A DNA stretch of 64,000 nt from Candidatus Poribacteria bacterium (GTDB lineage: Bacteria; Poribacteria; WGA-4E; WGA-3G). Under the pieces are notes generated by a model. That model had not been told where the DNA came from and did not search any database. It saw only the letters and a list, made by a program, of their open reading frames with translations. The position numbers were made by a program, and so were the translations under genes. The DNA lies in contig JAJECK010000096.1 of assembly GCA_022822085.1 (NCBI GenBank), positions 32,584 through 96,583 on the forward strand, given 5' to 3'. Of this stretch, positions 53,593 to 62,492 are shown piece after piece (the stretch's first letter is position 1; every line of letters starts with the position of its first letter).

Positions 53593-55143
53593 TCATTTCC
53601 TTGATAGGTAAGGCATGAGACCTTCAAGCACTTCTGGCAAATCGTCACATGGCACATTTTCAAGCAATTTCGGTGCAACTTTGGGATTAGGTCCGGAATC
53701 TCCTTTGACAAAAACGTCCACAGCATCTGTTATCACGCCATCTATTTTCGTTTTCTTACCGAGAAGTCCAATATCCGCTGCTGCATGGTTACCACATCCA
53801 TTTGGACATCCTGACCAGTGCACGGTCAGTGGTTGTGTAGGACCGAGTTTAGCCTCCAAATGCCGTATTGCTTCCATTGCACGTTCTTTTGTCTCAATTA
53901 GGGAGAAGTGGCAATAGTCAATACCAGTACAGCTGACCATACCCCGCATGACTTCTGACGGATCATAGCGGAGTTCTTGGAGAAGTGGTTCGGCAGTTAA
54001 CTCGCCAATTCTGGAATCAGGCACATCAGTGATTATCAAATTCTGTCCTTGGGTTAACCTTATTTGTCCAGAACCGTATGCATCAGCAAGTCGTGCAACT
54101 TCGTAAAGTTGTGGAGTTGCTATGCGGCCTACAGGTACAACAAGTCCTACATAGTTTAGGTCTTTCTGTTTCTGTGAGAAAATGCCTGAGTGATCAGTTT
54201 TTTTCTTACCCCGCATATCTTTTCCTGCAGATAGCAGGTGTTTGGTATGTCGTGACTCTAATTCTTTTCTGAACTTTTCAATTCCCCATTCTGCAATGAG
54301 AAATGCCATTCTTGATTTATTTCGAACTGTTCGGTTGCCGTGGTCTCTGAAAATCAATGTAATTTCGGCACATAACCCGGCTGCATCTTCTGGTAAAACA
54401 AATACATCAAGTTCCTTGGCAAGTGTGTAACCTCCTGAACCCATTTTACCTCCTATCAAGACATTAAACCCTTTCAATTCCTGATTACCTACTTCCTTTA
54501 CCGCTGGTATCAATGCAATATCTTGAGAGGCAGAATGTGTGCAGTTGTCTAAACATCCCGTAATGCCAACATTGAACTTACGCGGAATATCAGTGAATTC
54601 CTTGTTGCCCACAATAATATCGGTATACCTCTTGGCAACAGGCGATGCGTCAAACAACTCATTCGGGGTCAAACCCGCAACCGGACATCCTGTAACGCAT
54701 CTGATATTGTCATATCCAGTCTGAAGTGAATTTAAACCTACCTCCTCAAGTTGATTCCAAATATTCTGCACGTTTTCAATTGTGAATCCGCGCAATTGAA
54801 TCTGCTGACGAGTTGTTAAGTCAACAAAACCTGGTCCATGTGCTTCACTGATAGATGCGATTGTACGGAATTGTTCCGAATTGGAAAAACCATTCGTCAT
54901 CCGTAGACGCATCATAAAAGCACCAGGTGTCTGTCGCCGATAGAACACACCAACCCATTTGAGTCTGTCTCGTTTTTCTGATGGAATTGACTCCCACCCA
55001 TTTCGGACGTAGGACGGAATGTCATCCACAACATCAAGCCCGTTTTTTTCACGTTTAAGTGCTTCAGCAGGATGAAGTTTAGGTTTTCGCTTCTTATGAG
55101 CGGTTTTTCGCTTCAACTCACTCTTATTCTTAGTTTCGTTCAT
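53593..55143 (-). CDS. nirA: Ferredoxin-nitrite reductase (siroheme, [4Fe-4S])
   Basis: A 516-residue enzyme reducing nitrite to ammonium with six electrons. Two ferredoxin-like halves are present (FYRRQTPGAFMMRLRMTNGF near 65; VVPVGRIATPQLYEVARLAD near 335). The siroheme/iron-sulfur Cys residues are in CTGIDYCHFSL and WSGCPNGCGNHAAADIGLLG, the standard C-x5-C ... C-x3-C arrangement. The N-terminus is Lys-rich. It is the first gene after the antitermination leader, 185 bases downstream of the ANTAR regulator gene. Confidence 0.94.
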   Translation of the reverse strand: MNETKNKSELKRKTAHKKRKPKLHPAEALKREKNGLDVVDDIPSYVRNGWESIPSEKRDRLKWVGVFYRRQTPGAFMMRLRMTNGFSNSEQFRTIASISEAHGPGFVDLTTRQQIQLRGFTIENVQNIWNQLEEVGLNSLQTGYDNIRCVTGCPVAGLTPNELFDASPVAKRYTDIIVGNKEFTDIPRKFNVGITGCLDNCTHSASQDIALIPAVKEVGNQELKGFNVLIGGKMGSGGYTLAKELDVFVLPEDAAGLCAEITLIFRDHGNRTVRNKSRMAFLIAEWGIEKFRKELESRHTKHLLSAGKDMRGKKKTDHSGIFSQKQKDLNYVGLVVPVGRIATPQLYEVARLADAYGSGQIRLTQGQNLIITDVPDSRIGELTAEPLLQELRYDPSEVMRGMVSCTGIDYCHFSLIETKERAMEAIRHLEAKLGPTQPLTVHWSGCPNGCGNHAAADIGLLGKKTKIDGVITDAVDVFVKGDSGPNPKVAPKLLENVPCDDLPEVLEGLMPYLSRK

Positions 55144-55176
55144 CTGTGTTTCTCCAATTTATGGTTAAAACAAAAA

Positions 55177-55214
55177 GTGTCCATCGACAAAGATATGCTT
55201 TGCCTAATGGACAC
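55177..55214 (-). terminator. Intrinsic terminator in the nirA leader
   Basis: On the minus strand GTGTCCAT pairs with ATGGACAC, with an inner GGCAAAG/CTTTGTC stem. TTTTTGTTTT follows directly, giving a textbook rho-independent terminator 23-34 bases before nirA. Its 5' arm is shared with the second hexaloop hairpin, so the two structures exclude each other. Confidence 0.85.
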
Positions 55215-55288
55215 CTATGTCCACTCCCAAACTTCACTGATTGGGTGTATATTTATTCTAAGTAGTATCATTCACCGTTGAATGATAC
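55206..55288 (-). promoter_or_regulatory. ANTAR-target tandem hexaloop hairpins (antiterminator) of the nas operon
   Basis: On the minus strand hairpin P1 (55265-55288) is a nine-pair stem, GTATCATTC/GAATGATAC, closing the loop AACGGT. Hairpin P2 (55206-55225) is AGTGGAC/GTCCATT closing the loop ATAGGT. Both loops are six bases with A at position 1 and G at position 4, the known ANTAR recognition rule. P2 overlaps the terminator's 5' arm at 55207-55214. The linker between P1 and P2 is 39 bases and may fold into a small extra stem. Confidence 0.85.
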
Positions 55289-55328
55289 ATATAACTTAAT
55301 GAAATGTAGCGATCAGTTTTTCTTAGAT

Positions 55329-55928
55329 CTATTTCGTCAAAATTTCTGCTATAGATAGGACATCTTGTGCGATTTCTGCAATGCGTTTTCTACGATCCAT
55401 TGCCATCTTTCTTAAAGTTTGATATGCTTCTGACTCGGTTGTCCCACGTTGTTGTGCAACGAATTCCTTAGCTCGTTCAATGATTTTGCGTTCAGCAAGA
55501 CTTGTCTTTGTTTTTTCAAGTTCTTGTTGTAATGCTCTGAACTTAGAAAATCTTGCAATTGCAGCCTCAATAATCGTTTCAATCCGTTCTTTACTTAGTT
55601 CTCCGACTGCATAAGCGGAGACCCCTGCCAAAGTAGCATTCTGAATCGATTCAGAACGTTCATCTTGTGAAAACATGACAATTGGACAAGGATGTTCTTT
55701 ATTGATTACGGCAACAGTGTTTATTGTTTCATCACACGGGGTTTCTACATTAATCAGTATGATATCTGGACTTGTCTTTTGGACTCTTTCTAATAGATCT
55801 TGCTTTAGTGGAACGTGATCTATGTCAATATTTCTGTTTGCATCTGATAAAACTTGGTTCAGCAAATCAATCCGTTCCAGATCATTATCAACGATTAAAA
55901 TACGCTGCACTTCACCAAAAACTTCCAT
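55329..55928 (-). CDS. ANTAR-domain antitermination regulator (NasT-like)
   Basis: A 199-residue RNA-binding regulator. The N-terminal receiver-like domain (RILIVDNDLERIDLLNQVLS) has Asn where the phosphorylated Asp would be (IILINVETP), as in NasT-type pseudoreceivers. A coiled linker (FRALQQELEKTKTSLAER) leads to the C-terminal ANTAR three-helix domain (KIIERAKEFVAQQRGTTESE, AYQTLRKMAMDRRKRIAEIA). ANTAR proteins stabilise two-hairpin leader RNAs to prevent termination. Just such a leader lies immediately downstream before nirA. No NasS-type nitrate sensor gene is in the window. Confidence 0.9.
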   Translation of the reverse strand: MEVFGEVQRILIVDNDLERIDLLNQVLSDANRNIDIDHVPLKQDLLERVQKTSPDIILINVETPCDETINTVAVINKEHPCPIVMFSQDERSESIQNATLAGVSAYAVGELSKERIETIIEAAIARFSKFRALQQELEKTKTSLAERKIIERAKEFVAQQRGTTESEAYQTLRKMAMDRRKRIAEIAQDVLSIAEILTK

Positions 55929-56000
55929 TCTCCTGAATTGAACCTTCCTTTTCCGCTATAGGTGGATTAAAGATAGCAACTTTGTTGACATATCAGATAT

Positions 56001-56017
56001 AGCAAAATCAATGCCAA
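56001..56017 (-). promoter_or_regulatory. Candidate sigma-54 (-24/-12) promoter of the nasT-nirA-narK-nasA operon
   Basis: The minus strand reads TTGGCATTGATTTTGCT: a GG element and a GC element separated by exactly ten bases, close to YTGGCACGNNNNTTGCW. It points at the ANTAR regulator gene with an expected leader of about 60 bases. Nitrogen-controlled sigma-54 promoters are usual for nitrate assimilation genes. The 344-base gap around it holds nothing else but the hairpin at 56221. Confidence 0.5.
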
Positions 56018-56220
56018 GTTTTGAGAAAAGGAATTTAATACACAGAATGTATGTTAATCAAGATTTAATATATATTCTGAAAATTCTATTGCTTATTTTT
56101 TAAGCAGTGAAGTTTTATTTTTTTAGCAATCGGGTATATTCGTTGGATGGGATGTCCTATATTTTTAAGAAAATCTACAGGAAGCAATCACAATCATAAT
56201 ATGAAAATTATCATGATAAG

Positions 56221-56250
56221 TCCACGTTACTAATACTTTGGTAACGTGGA
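56221..56250 (-). terminator. Hairpin downstream of the SDR gene
   Basis: TCCACGTTAC at 56221-56230 and GTAACGTGGA at 56241-56250 pair perfectly over ten bases around a ten-base loop. It is 23 bases beyond the stop of the SDR gene on the minus strand. No clear T run follows, so it may be a terminator or an RNA-stabilising hairpin. Confidence 0.45.
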
Positions 56251-56272
56251 TATCTATTAGCTAAGGATAAAA

Positions 56273-56986
56273 TTAGGCTCTCCCATAAACAGGTATCGCA
56301 GCCCCGTTGATAATGGATGCACCATCAGAGGTTAAGAAACTGATAACCTTGGCAACATCTTCTGTTTTTACCCAACGGCTATGGTCTTCTTCCGGCATCG
56401 CTTCACGATTCATTGGCGTATCCATAATACTCGGCATGATGCAGTTGACGTTTACACCAGAATCCATTACCTCTGCTGCTAACGATTCTGTAAGAGTTCG
56501 CACTCCACCCTTTGATACGCAATATGCACTTAATCCCGCTTCGCCTTTTAGTCCTGCTCGAGCTGATACGTTTACAATCTTGCCGTAACCCTGTTCTGTC
56601 ATATATGGAATCACGGCTTTACAACAAAGGAATACTGATTTAAGATTTAGGTTCATCATGAAATCCCATCTCTCTGTTTCAAGTTCTGCGGCTGGAATTC
56701 CTCCGACAAATCCGCCAACAATATTCACCAAAATATCAAGATTTCCAAAATGTTTAATAAAGGTTTCTACGGTTTGCTGGACCTCTTCTTCCTCAGTAAC
56801 ATTAGCAAATAGGAAAGTAACATCATCACAAATTTCAGGATTGTATTCTTTGAATCGATCAACTTCATTAGCAAATAGGTAAGTTACCGCTACGTTATCA
56901 CCTTGTTCCATGTAATTTTTGGTGACAGTACTTCCTAAAATACCGGTCCCACCAGTAATAAGGACCTTTCGATTCTGGTTCAACAT
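56273..56986 (-). CDS. Short-chain dehydrogenase/reductase
   Basis: A 237-residue classical SDR. KVLITGGTGILGSTVTKNYM holds the TGxxxGIG-type cofactor motif. ILVNIVGGFVGG gives the NNAG-equivalent, and VNVSARAGLKGEAG followed by AYCVSKGG gives Ser...YxxxK catalysis. VNCIMPSIMDTPMNRE follows. The C-terminal SDGASIINGAAIPVYGRA is the usual dimer end. The substrate is unknown. It lies ten bases after an Rpn-family remnant on the same strand. Confidence 0.9.
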   Translation of the reverse strand: MLNQNRKVLITGGTGILGSTVTKNYMEQGDNVAVTYLFANEVDRFKEYNPEICDDVTFLFANVTEEEEVQQTVETFIKHFGNLDILVNIVGGFVGGIPAAELETERWDFMMNLNLKSVFLCCKAVIPYMTEQGYGKIVNVSARAGLKGEAGLSAYCVSKGGVRTLTESLAAEVMDSGVNVNCIMPSIMDTPMNREAMPEEDHSRWVKTEDVAKVISFLTSDGASIINGAAIPVYGRA

Positions 56987-56996
56987 ATCTATCCTC

Positions 56997-57473
56997 CTAC
57001 TCTGGTAGAATCAGCTTAAATTCATCAAGACTATTTGTTCGTGCAGCCTCACGCAGTAAAAACTTAAGTTGTTGAATTTCTTCAATGTTATCAAGTATTG
57101 GTTTCAAAGATTGAACAGAATCAGGTTCAAAGTGCACCTCAAGCACTTCAAGAATTGCTTCAATAGTAGCATCTCGTGCTCCTTGTGATATCCCTTGTGA
57201 TATTCCTTGTTCAATTCCCTGTTGTATGAAATGTTGGATTACAGTTGATTCTTGCATGATTTCCTCCATTATAATATCACGAATAATCTCATAGTCTAAT
57301 ATTATACCACTTAAAATACCCAGATTGGTAAGATAATCCGCTTGATGTTGTACATTTTGAGTCACAGATGTTGCAACCTTTACACATTGACGCAACCAAT
57401 CCTCAGAACTTACATCAGCTGTAGACTTCATAAGTGGGGCAAACGGTATTAAACCTTTCAGTTTAGCATCCAA
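56997..57473 (-). CDS. Rpn-family (PD-(D/E)XK transposase-like) protein, C-terminal remnant
   Basis: A 158-residue frame beginning at TTG directly after an in-frame TAA. LKGLIPFAPLMKST is a segment normally found in the middle of Rpn/YhgA-like proteins. Helices and the characteristic short repeats QGIEQGISQGISQGARDATI, then EAILEVLEVHFEPDSV, follow. The N-terminal half, which carries the nuclease residues in full-length members, is missing. I read it as a truncated relic that may still be translated. A stop codon just upstream supports truncation. Confidence 0.65.
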   Translation of the reverse strand: MDAKLKGLIPFAPLMKSTADVSSEDWLRQCVKVATSVTQNVQHQADYLTNLGILSGIILDYEIIRDIIMEEIMQESTVIQHFIQQGIEQGISQGISQGARDATIEAILEVLEVHFEPDSVQSLKPILDNIEEIQQLKFLLREAARTNSLDEFKLILPE

Positions 57474-57503
57474 TTATGATATACAAAGACTCAAATGTCT
57501 TGA

Positions 57504-58520
57504 TTATATATTATTCCTTTCATTTGTTGTTATTCCAATGCCCGATCTGGTTGGTAATACTAATTTACCTTTATTTATGGCAACACCAGAGTAAGGATCG
57601 TTAGAAATTAGTAGATTGCCATCTAAATCTGCATAGTCTACAAGTGGTGTTAGGTGTGCTGCAGCAGTGATACCAAGTGAACTCTCTATCATACATCCAA
57701 TCATTACAAGCAACCCATGTGCACGTGCAACATGGATCATCCTTATTGCTTCTAATAACCCGCCACATTTGACCAATTTTATATTTATTCCATCAACTGC
57801 CCCTACCAATGTGGGTATATCACTGGCGCGTTTCACACTTTCATCTGCAATAATCGGTAAAGGTGAATGTTTACGGACATATCTGAGTCCATCTATATCA
57901 TCTGAATTAGTAGGTTGTTCAATCAATTCTACTCCGTAGTCCATTAACTGATTGATATTATCAACTGCTTCCTTAGGTGTCCATGCTGTGTTTGCATCAA
58001 CATAAATCGGTTTGTCAGTAACATTTCGAAGTGCTTGAAGTATTTGAATATCGTTAGGTGTGCCAAGTTTGACCTTAAGAATAGGATAATCAACTGCCTG
58101 TAATGCTTTTTCTGCCATTACTTTAGGTTCATCAAGTCCAATAGTAAACGATGTGTATGGTGTTTTTTGCGGATTCAAACCCCACATATTGTATAGTGGT
58201 ATACCTATTTTTTTACACAGTCTATCGTGCAATGCCATATCAATGGCTGATTTCGCGGCATAGTTCCCATCATATCTTGTTTCAATCTTATCCATCACAT
58301 CTTGGACTTGGTCAAGATTTCTATCAAGTAATGGTGTAAGTTTCTCAATGAATTCTTTAACGGTATGCACAGTTTCCCCGTAATACTTAGCGGGTGCGGC
58401 TTCACCTATGCCTCCATCAATTTCAACAGAGAGGACCTCACGATATGAATCTGTATCCCGACGCGATATCTTAAATGGATGATTCATAAACAATTTAGTT
58501 ATTTTAGTTGTTATATGCAC
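57504..58520 (-). CDS. Dipeptide epimerase / muconate-lactonizing-enzyme family (enolase superfamily)
   Basis: A 338-residue enolase-superfamily enzyme, most like L-Ala-D/L-Glu epimerases. The N-terminal capping domain is followed by a TIM barrel with acid-base Lys in PILKVKLG. Metal ligands are Asp in YVDANTAW, Glu in VELIEQPTN and Asp in PIIADESV, and the second Lys is in GINIKLVKCGG. The terminal loop has DLDGNLLISNDPYSG. It lies three bases upstream of nothing else but directly after the amidase lipoprotein gene (three-base gap), so a role in recycling cell-wall peptides is a reasonable inference. Confidence 0.85.
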   Translation of the reverse strand: MHITTKITKLFMNHPFKISRRDTDSYREVLSVEIDGGIGEAAPAKYYGETVHTVKEFIEKLTPLLDRNLDQVQDVMDKIETRYDGNYAAKSAIDMALHDRLCKKIGIPLYNMWGLNPQKTPYTSFTIGLDEPKVMAEKALQAVDYPILKVKLGTPNDIQILQALRNVTDKPIYVDANTAWTPKEAVDNINQLMDYGVELIEQPTNSDDIDGLRYVRKHSPLPIIADESVKRASDIPTLVGAVDGINIKLVKCGGLLEAIRMIHVARAHGLLVMIGCMIESSLGITAAAHLTPLVDYADLDGNLLISNDPYSGVAINKGKLVLPTRSGIGITTNERNNI

Positions 58521-58523
58521 AAT

Positions 58524-60671
58524 TTATTCAACCCGTTTCTTATTATAGTACAACATAAATCTATTTAATTTATCAGTTTCAATTTCTGTCTCCTGTTTCA
58601 AATATAACCATATACCTGCAAAGATTGCAGTTGTTTCTTGTATAACCGATGAATTGGGATGATCTAAAGACCTTATTTCAAGTGTCATTGCCAGTTTGTT
58701 AGTTTGTTGGATTATCGGTGTTTTTCTATCTTGTATCGTGGTAATTGGTGTCTCATATAGATTTTCATTGAACTGTTCAAGTATTCGTTTTTGAAACGTC
58801 TCTGTGTCCTGGTTACCACGGTTATGTGTTGCAATTACTATTTGTTGGCTATCCACAAATGGTGTATGATTTATCTGCAAGTAAAACCCCTCATCTTTAA
58901 TTTTGTTTACGTTCTCAATCCGTTTTTCAGATGAAAGTTTCGTCCCAGGTGTATGGACATGATGGACCTTTGCGCCAGCAAGTTCTAACATCTCCTTTAA
59001 CGTTGTGATGAGTTGATATGTTTTTTCATTGTCTGTTTTTGTATCAAGTACAAGTACAGTTTTAGCAAATACTCCATCAGCAATCGCATGAAGCTGATGA
59101 TTTAAAACTGTTGCTTTGTTTGGTTTCACTTGAATTTTTTGTTTTTCTGGATAATATCCTGACTTTGAAAGGTGAATTGTTGTATCTAATACATCTTCGA
59201 AATCAGGTTCTAATTTAATGAAGTAATGTCCCTCAGTATCAGTTTGTGCCATTAAATCTGGATTTGCATGTAATTTGACATTATGTATAGGAGTATCTGA
59301 ATTTGCATGGGTAACTTGGCCTTGAATTATACCAAAGGGAACATCTGAGAAATTGATTTTGAGTGTGTTTCGGGTTTTTCCATAAGATACTTCGATCAAA
59401 GCAGTACCCGGTTTTTCTGGTGCAGTGAGATAAAAATTTGTCATTCCATCAAGTGTTACATTTTCAGTTTTAGAAAGTGTGCCGAGTGTTGTCTGAGCTT
59501 TGATGCGTTCACCATCAGCAATTGGTAATCCATCAATATCGTGAGCAGAAACATTTATGCCGACATAACTCATTCCATCAGACGGTAGGGTGTCAGTCCA
59601 TGCCTGCAACTGGATTTCTGCTGCCGGTGGTGCAACTTTAAACTGCTGTGGTTTCGGTAGACTATGATTCCCGTAGTAATTTACTAACTCTGTCTGAACA
59701 TATTGAATTCCGTTGGATAAAGGTTTTTCAATTTCAACAGTTATGACATCTGTTTCACGCTCATACTGGAACGGAAATAAGACATCATTGATTTTAACTT
59801 GGATTGAGTTAGAAAATATCTGCTGCCGTTTAAGCATCCACGCCCCACGCTCATGTAACCCATCATGAACCTGAAGTATAATCGTTGGAGTTTTTGTTTT
59901 TATTACTGCTTCATGTGGTGGCGTAATCAGAACACCTTTTGGGAATCCTGCCTCAACATAGCGTGCAATGCCGAGAAAATAACCGTAAGCCTCTTTTTTC
60001 AGGTAATCATCTTCCTTGAGTCGTGCTTCCTCTTCTGGGTTAGTATAAAATGATGCTTCACAGACAACAGCAGGACATTCTGTCAACCGAAGTACACCAA
60101 AACCTGATGCAACCACGAGTTTATCAGAATATAGTCCTGTAGGAGGCGATTTTTTCAAACGAAGTGCATCAGACACACCTTGCTGAATATAGCGCGCAAG
60201 GTCTAAACTGGGTCGTGAGTCATCAGCATCACCGTGATACCATGTAGAAGTATAGTTAACCTCTGGATTATCATCAAGTCCGTTATGATGTATGGATATA
60301 AAGAAATCTGCACCATTTTCGTTTGATATCTCACTTCGTTTTGCTAAACTGACATAAGCGTCATCCTCACGTGTCAAAATAACAGTTGCTTCAGCTTTCT
60401 CAAGTAATTCACGAAGATAGAATGCAACCTTGAGATTGATTTCTGCCTCACGAAGTCCTGTCGGTCCGCGTTTGTAATCAGGTATGTGTCCTTGACCACC
60501 GTGTCCAGGATCCAGACAAATTTTGAACCCTTTCAGAAAACGAGCGTAGGGAGGCATTTCTATTTGAAAAGCATTTTGATCTAATACTTGTTCAGATTCT
60601 TGTTTCGCACAAGTACAAAAAACAAAATAGGGTAGTGAAATAATGGTAAACAGAAAAATAAGACGAGACAT
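58524..60671 (-). CDS. N-acetylmuramoyl-L-alanine amidase lipoprotein with degenerate second amidase domain
   Basis: A 715-residue exported protein (signal IFLFTIISLPYFVFCTCAKQ; a Cys near residue 19-21 may be acylated). Residues about 50-250 form an Amidase_3 domain: CLDPGHGGQGH (Zn His), GLREAEINLKVAFYL (Zn Glu), FFISIHHNGLDD (Zn His) and AVVCEASFYTNPEE (catalytic Glu). Beta-rich segments and a carboxypeptidase-regulatory-like domain (IIQGQVTHANSDTPIHNVKL) follow. The last 180 residues resemble a second amidase domain lacking the first His. It cleaves the peptide from glycan strands in the envelope. Confidence 0.88.
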   Translation of the reverse strand: MSRLIFLFTIISLPYFVFCTCAKQESEQVLDQNAFQIEMPPYARFLKGFKICLDPGHGGQGHIPDYKRGPTGLREAEINLKVAFYLRELLEKAEATVILTREDDAYVSLAKRSEISNENGADFFISIHHNGLDDNPEVNYTSTWYHGDADDSRPSLDLARYIQQGVSDALRLKKSPPTGLYSDKLVVASGFGVLRLTECPAVVCEASFYTNPEEEARLKEDDYLKKEAYGYFLGIARYVEAGFPKGVLITPPHEAVIKTKTPTIILQVHDGLHERGAWMLKRQQIFSNSIQVKINDVLFPFQYERETDVITVEIEKPLSNGIQYVQTELVNYYGNHSLPKPQQFKVAPPAAEIQLQAWTDTLPSDGMSYVGINVSAHDIDGLPIADGERIKAQTTLGTLSKTENVTLDGMTNFYLTAPEKPGTALIEVSYGKTRNTLKINFSDVPFGIIQGQVTHANSDTPIHNVKLHANPDLMAQTDTEGHYFIKLEPDFEDVLDTTIHLSKSGYYPEKQKIQVKPNKATVLNHQLHAIADGVFAKTVLVLDTKTDNEKTYQLITTLKEMLELAGAKVHHVHTPGTKLSSEKRIENVNKIKDEGFYLQINHTPFVDSQQIVIATHNRGNQDTETFQKRILEQFNENLYETPITTIQDRKTPIIQQTNKLAMTLEIRSLDHPNSSVIQETTAIFAGIWLYLKQETEIETDKLNRFMLYYNKKRVE

Positions 60672-60993
60672 TTGTTTAAACCTTCAATATAGTTTTTTTA
60701 AGTATATGAGGATTTACGCAAAATCTCAAGAAAATTCACGATAAATTCTTAAATGTTATAGATTCCACTATATAATGGGTTGTGGGATTGGTGTGAAAGG
60801 GTTTGTGGTATGAGGACAAGGGATTTGGGGTGTAATTTTTTGGGATTCTATTGTTGTGGATTTGGATTTTCGTTTGGTTTCCTTTGCCTGAACCAGAAGT
60901 GTCCAAATCAACGAGACCGATGCCTTATGGTATTCCCGGTGTGTGTCTCCTACTTCTAAGTGTAGATCTTACATTTGTTATGTATGAACTCCC
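60672..60993. other. Intergenic region, no feature identified
   Basis: This 322-base stretch lies between the amidase and lectin-like genes. It is AT-rich with T- and G-rich runs (for example GGGTTGTGGGATTGGTGTGA near 60777). I see no ORF with coding character, repeat copy or RNA structure. Confidence 0.5.
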
Positions 60994-62463
60994 TCATTTA
61001 ATCATATTTGACTTCTCAATGATGGCAAATCTTGTATAGCCATTTTCGGAATGACGATAATCGACAGTTTCCCATTTCATATATATATCATGATTTCTCA
61101 TGATAACATAATCTTTATTTTTGCCATTCAAACGTTGTTTTATTGTTCTATTAAAACCAAATAATCCTTGAAAAATTGGTTCTCTACGATAAAATTTATC
61201 CAGGTTCCAGTTCTGATATCTGAATCGTTCACCAGAGTCCCATTTCCACTTTCCTTCTTTCTCAACATCCGTCAATCCTATCCAGTAATCGCTGTGACCA
61301 AATACAGCCTCAAGCCATTTCTGTTCTGCTTCACTTGTAATCGTAACAAGATATGCATTTTCACTGAATGCTTTTTCTACTGCATTTTCTCTACTGCTGC
61401 ATTTAATCCGTTTATACAAATTTCCATTTGTCGGATTCAATATCCACACACCAGGTATGGAAGATATAAATTTCAGATGCTCTGGTAGTTCTCTCTCGTT
61501 TTTCTCTTGAATTTGAATCATCTCTGTAGAATTTCCATTAAGAGATAACTGTATAATGTCAGTAGACTTATCTCCTGAAAGCAAAACAGGTTCAAATTTG
61601 CCTGACAGCAGGAAAGGTTCAGAGTTACCTGAAAGTCCACGATGCTTGATGGTGAATGCAAAGATTCCAGGGGTGTAGGAACTATACTCAAAGATTCCGT
61701 TTTCATTTGTTTGGACAGAGACATGTAGATTATAGGGATAGTAGTTGGCATAGTAACGATTGAGTTCAGCAAATTCAACAATAACAGATGCATTTGAAAG
61801 TGGTTCACCATTTTCAAACACAACTCTTCCACGTATCGTTAATGGATTTTCCATAGTTACCATTAGGTGCACATTCTCTATTTTTGATCCAGGTTTGATT
61901 GTAAATGTTACCGCACCAAAAGAATGAGAGTATGTGTATTGATGTGGAATAATTGTAGCTTGACCAAATTTTATTGAGTGGATTTTGGGTAAATATTTAT
62001 ACTTGCTATTTTCAGATTCTGCAAGTACTGCATTTTTCTCAGTTGGAGTATCTGGTAGAACTAAAATTTGTACTTCACCTGCAAAAATTTGTACTTCACC
62101 TGCAGTTATGTCGTTAAATGTAAACTTGCCTTCAGAATTGGATTTAGTTTCAAGATAGGGAGGACGTTTCTGTTTATCCATATCATTAGGTGCCTTGACT
62201 ACATTGCTTGGTGGGCGAATAATGCGGAAAGGGTATGTTTTGCTGTCGTAAATTGGATTGATTGTTCTGGTAATTATGTCAATTTCAACAGAAAGGATAA
62301 TTACGGTTGCATTAGCAATCGGTTCACCATTGAGATCAGTTATGACTCCAGACATACTTGATGTCTGTTCATCTGCGTTTCCATAGAAAATTATACCGAA
62401 TGTGAATATGACAAAGATTAATAACGATAAAACTGAATGCTCTCTTGAATTGAAAGAAATCAT
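60994..62463 (-). CDS. Secreted carboxypeptidase-regulatory-like and C-type-lectin-domain protein
   Basis: A 489-residue exported protein. The signal segment is at residues 12-30 (LSLLIFVIFTFGIIFYGNAD). The first carboxypeptidase-regulatory-like (Ig-like) domain has SGVITDLNGEPIANATVIIL and SEGKFTFNDITAGEV. A second has IRGRVVFENGEPLSNASVIV. The C-terminal C-type lectin-like domain (from about residue 350) has YLVTITSEAEQKWLEAVFGH, DYWIGLTDVEKEGKWKWDSG and FRYQNWN. A 21-base tandem duplication produces GEVQIFAGEVQIL. It probably sits on the surface and binds ligands; calcium-site residues are not conserved well enough to name a sugar. Confidence 0.82.
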   Translation of the reverse strand: MISFNSREHSVLSLLIFVIFTFGIIFYGNADEQTSSMSGVITDLNGEPIANATVIILSVEIDIITRTINPIYDSKTYPFRIIRPPSNVVKAPNDMDKQKRPPYLETKSNSEGKFTFNDITAGEVQIFAGEVQILVLPDTPTEKNAVLAESENSKYKYLPKIHSIKFGQATIIPHQYTYSHSFGAVTFTIKPGSKIENVHLMVTMENPLTIRGRVVFENGEPLSNASVIVEFAELNRYYANYYPYNLHVSVQTNENGIFEYSSYTPGIFAFTIKHRGLSGNSEPFLLSGKFEPVLLSGDKSTDIIQLSLNGNSTEMIQIQEKNERELPEHLKFISSIPGVWILNPTNGNLYKRIKCSSRENAVEKAFSENAYLVTITSEAEQKWLEAVFGHSDYWIGLTDVEKEGKWKWDSGERFRYQNWNLDKFYRREPIFQGLFGFNRTIKQRLNGKNKDYVIMRNHDIYMKWETVDYRHSENGYTRFAIIEKSNMIK

Positions 62464-62492
62464 AATGTATTCCTTTTATGCAATGTTAAATT

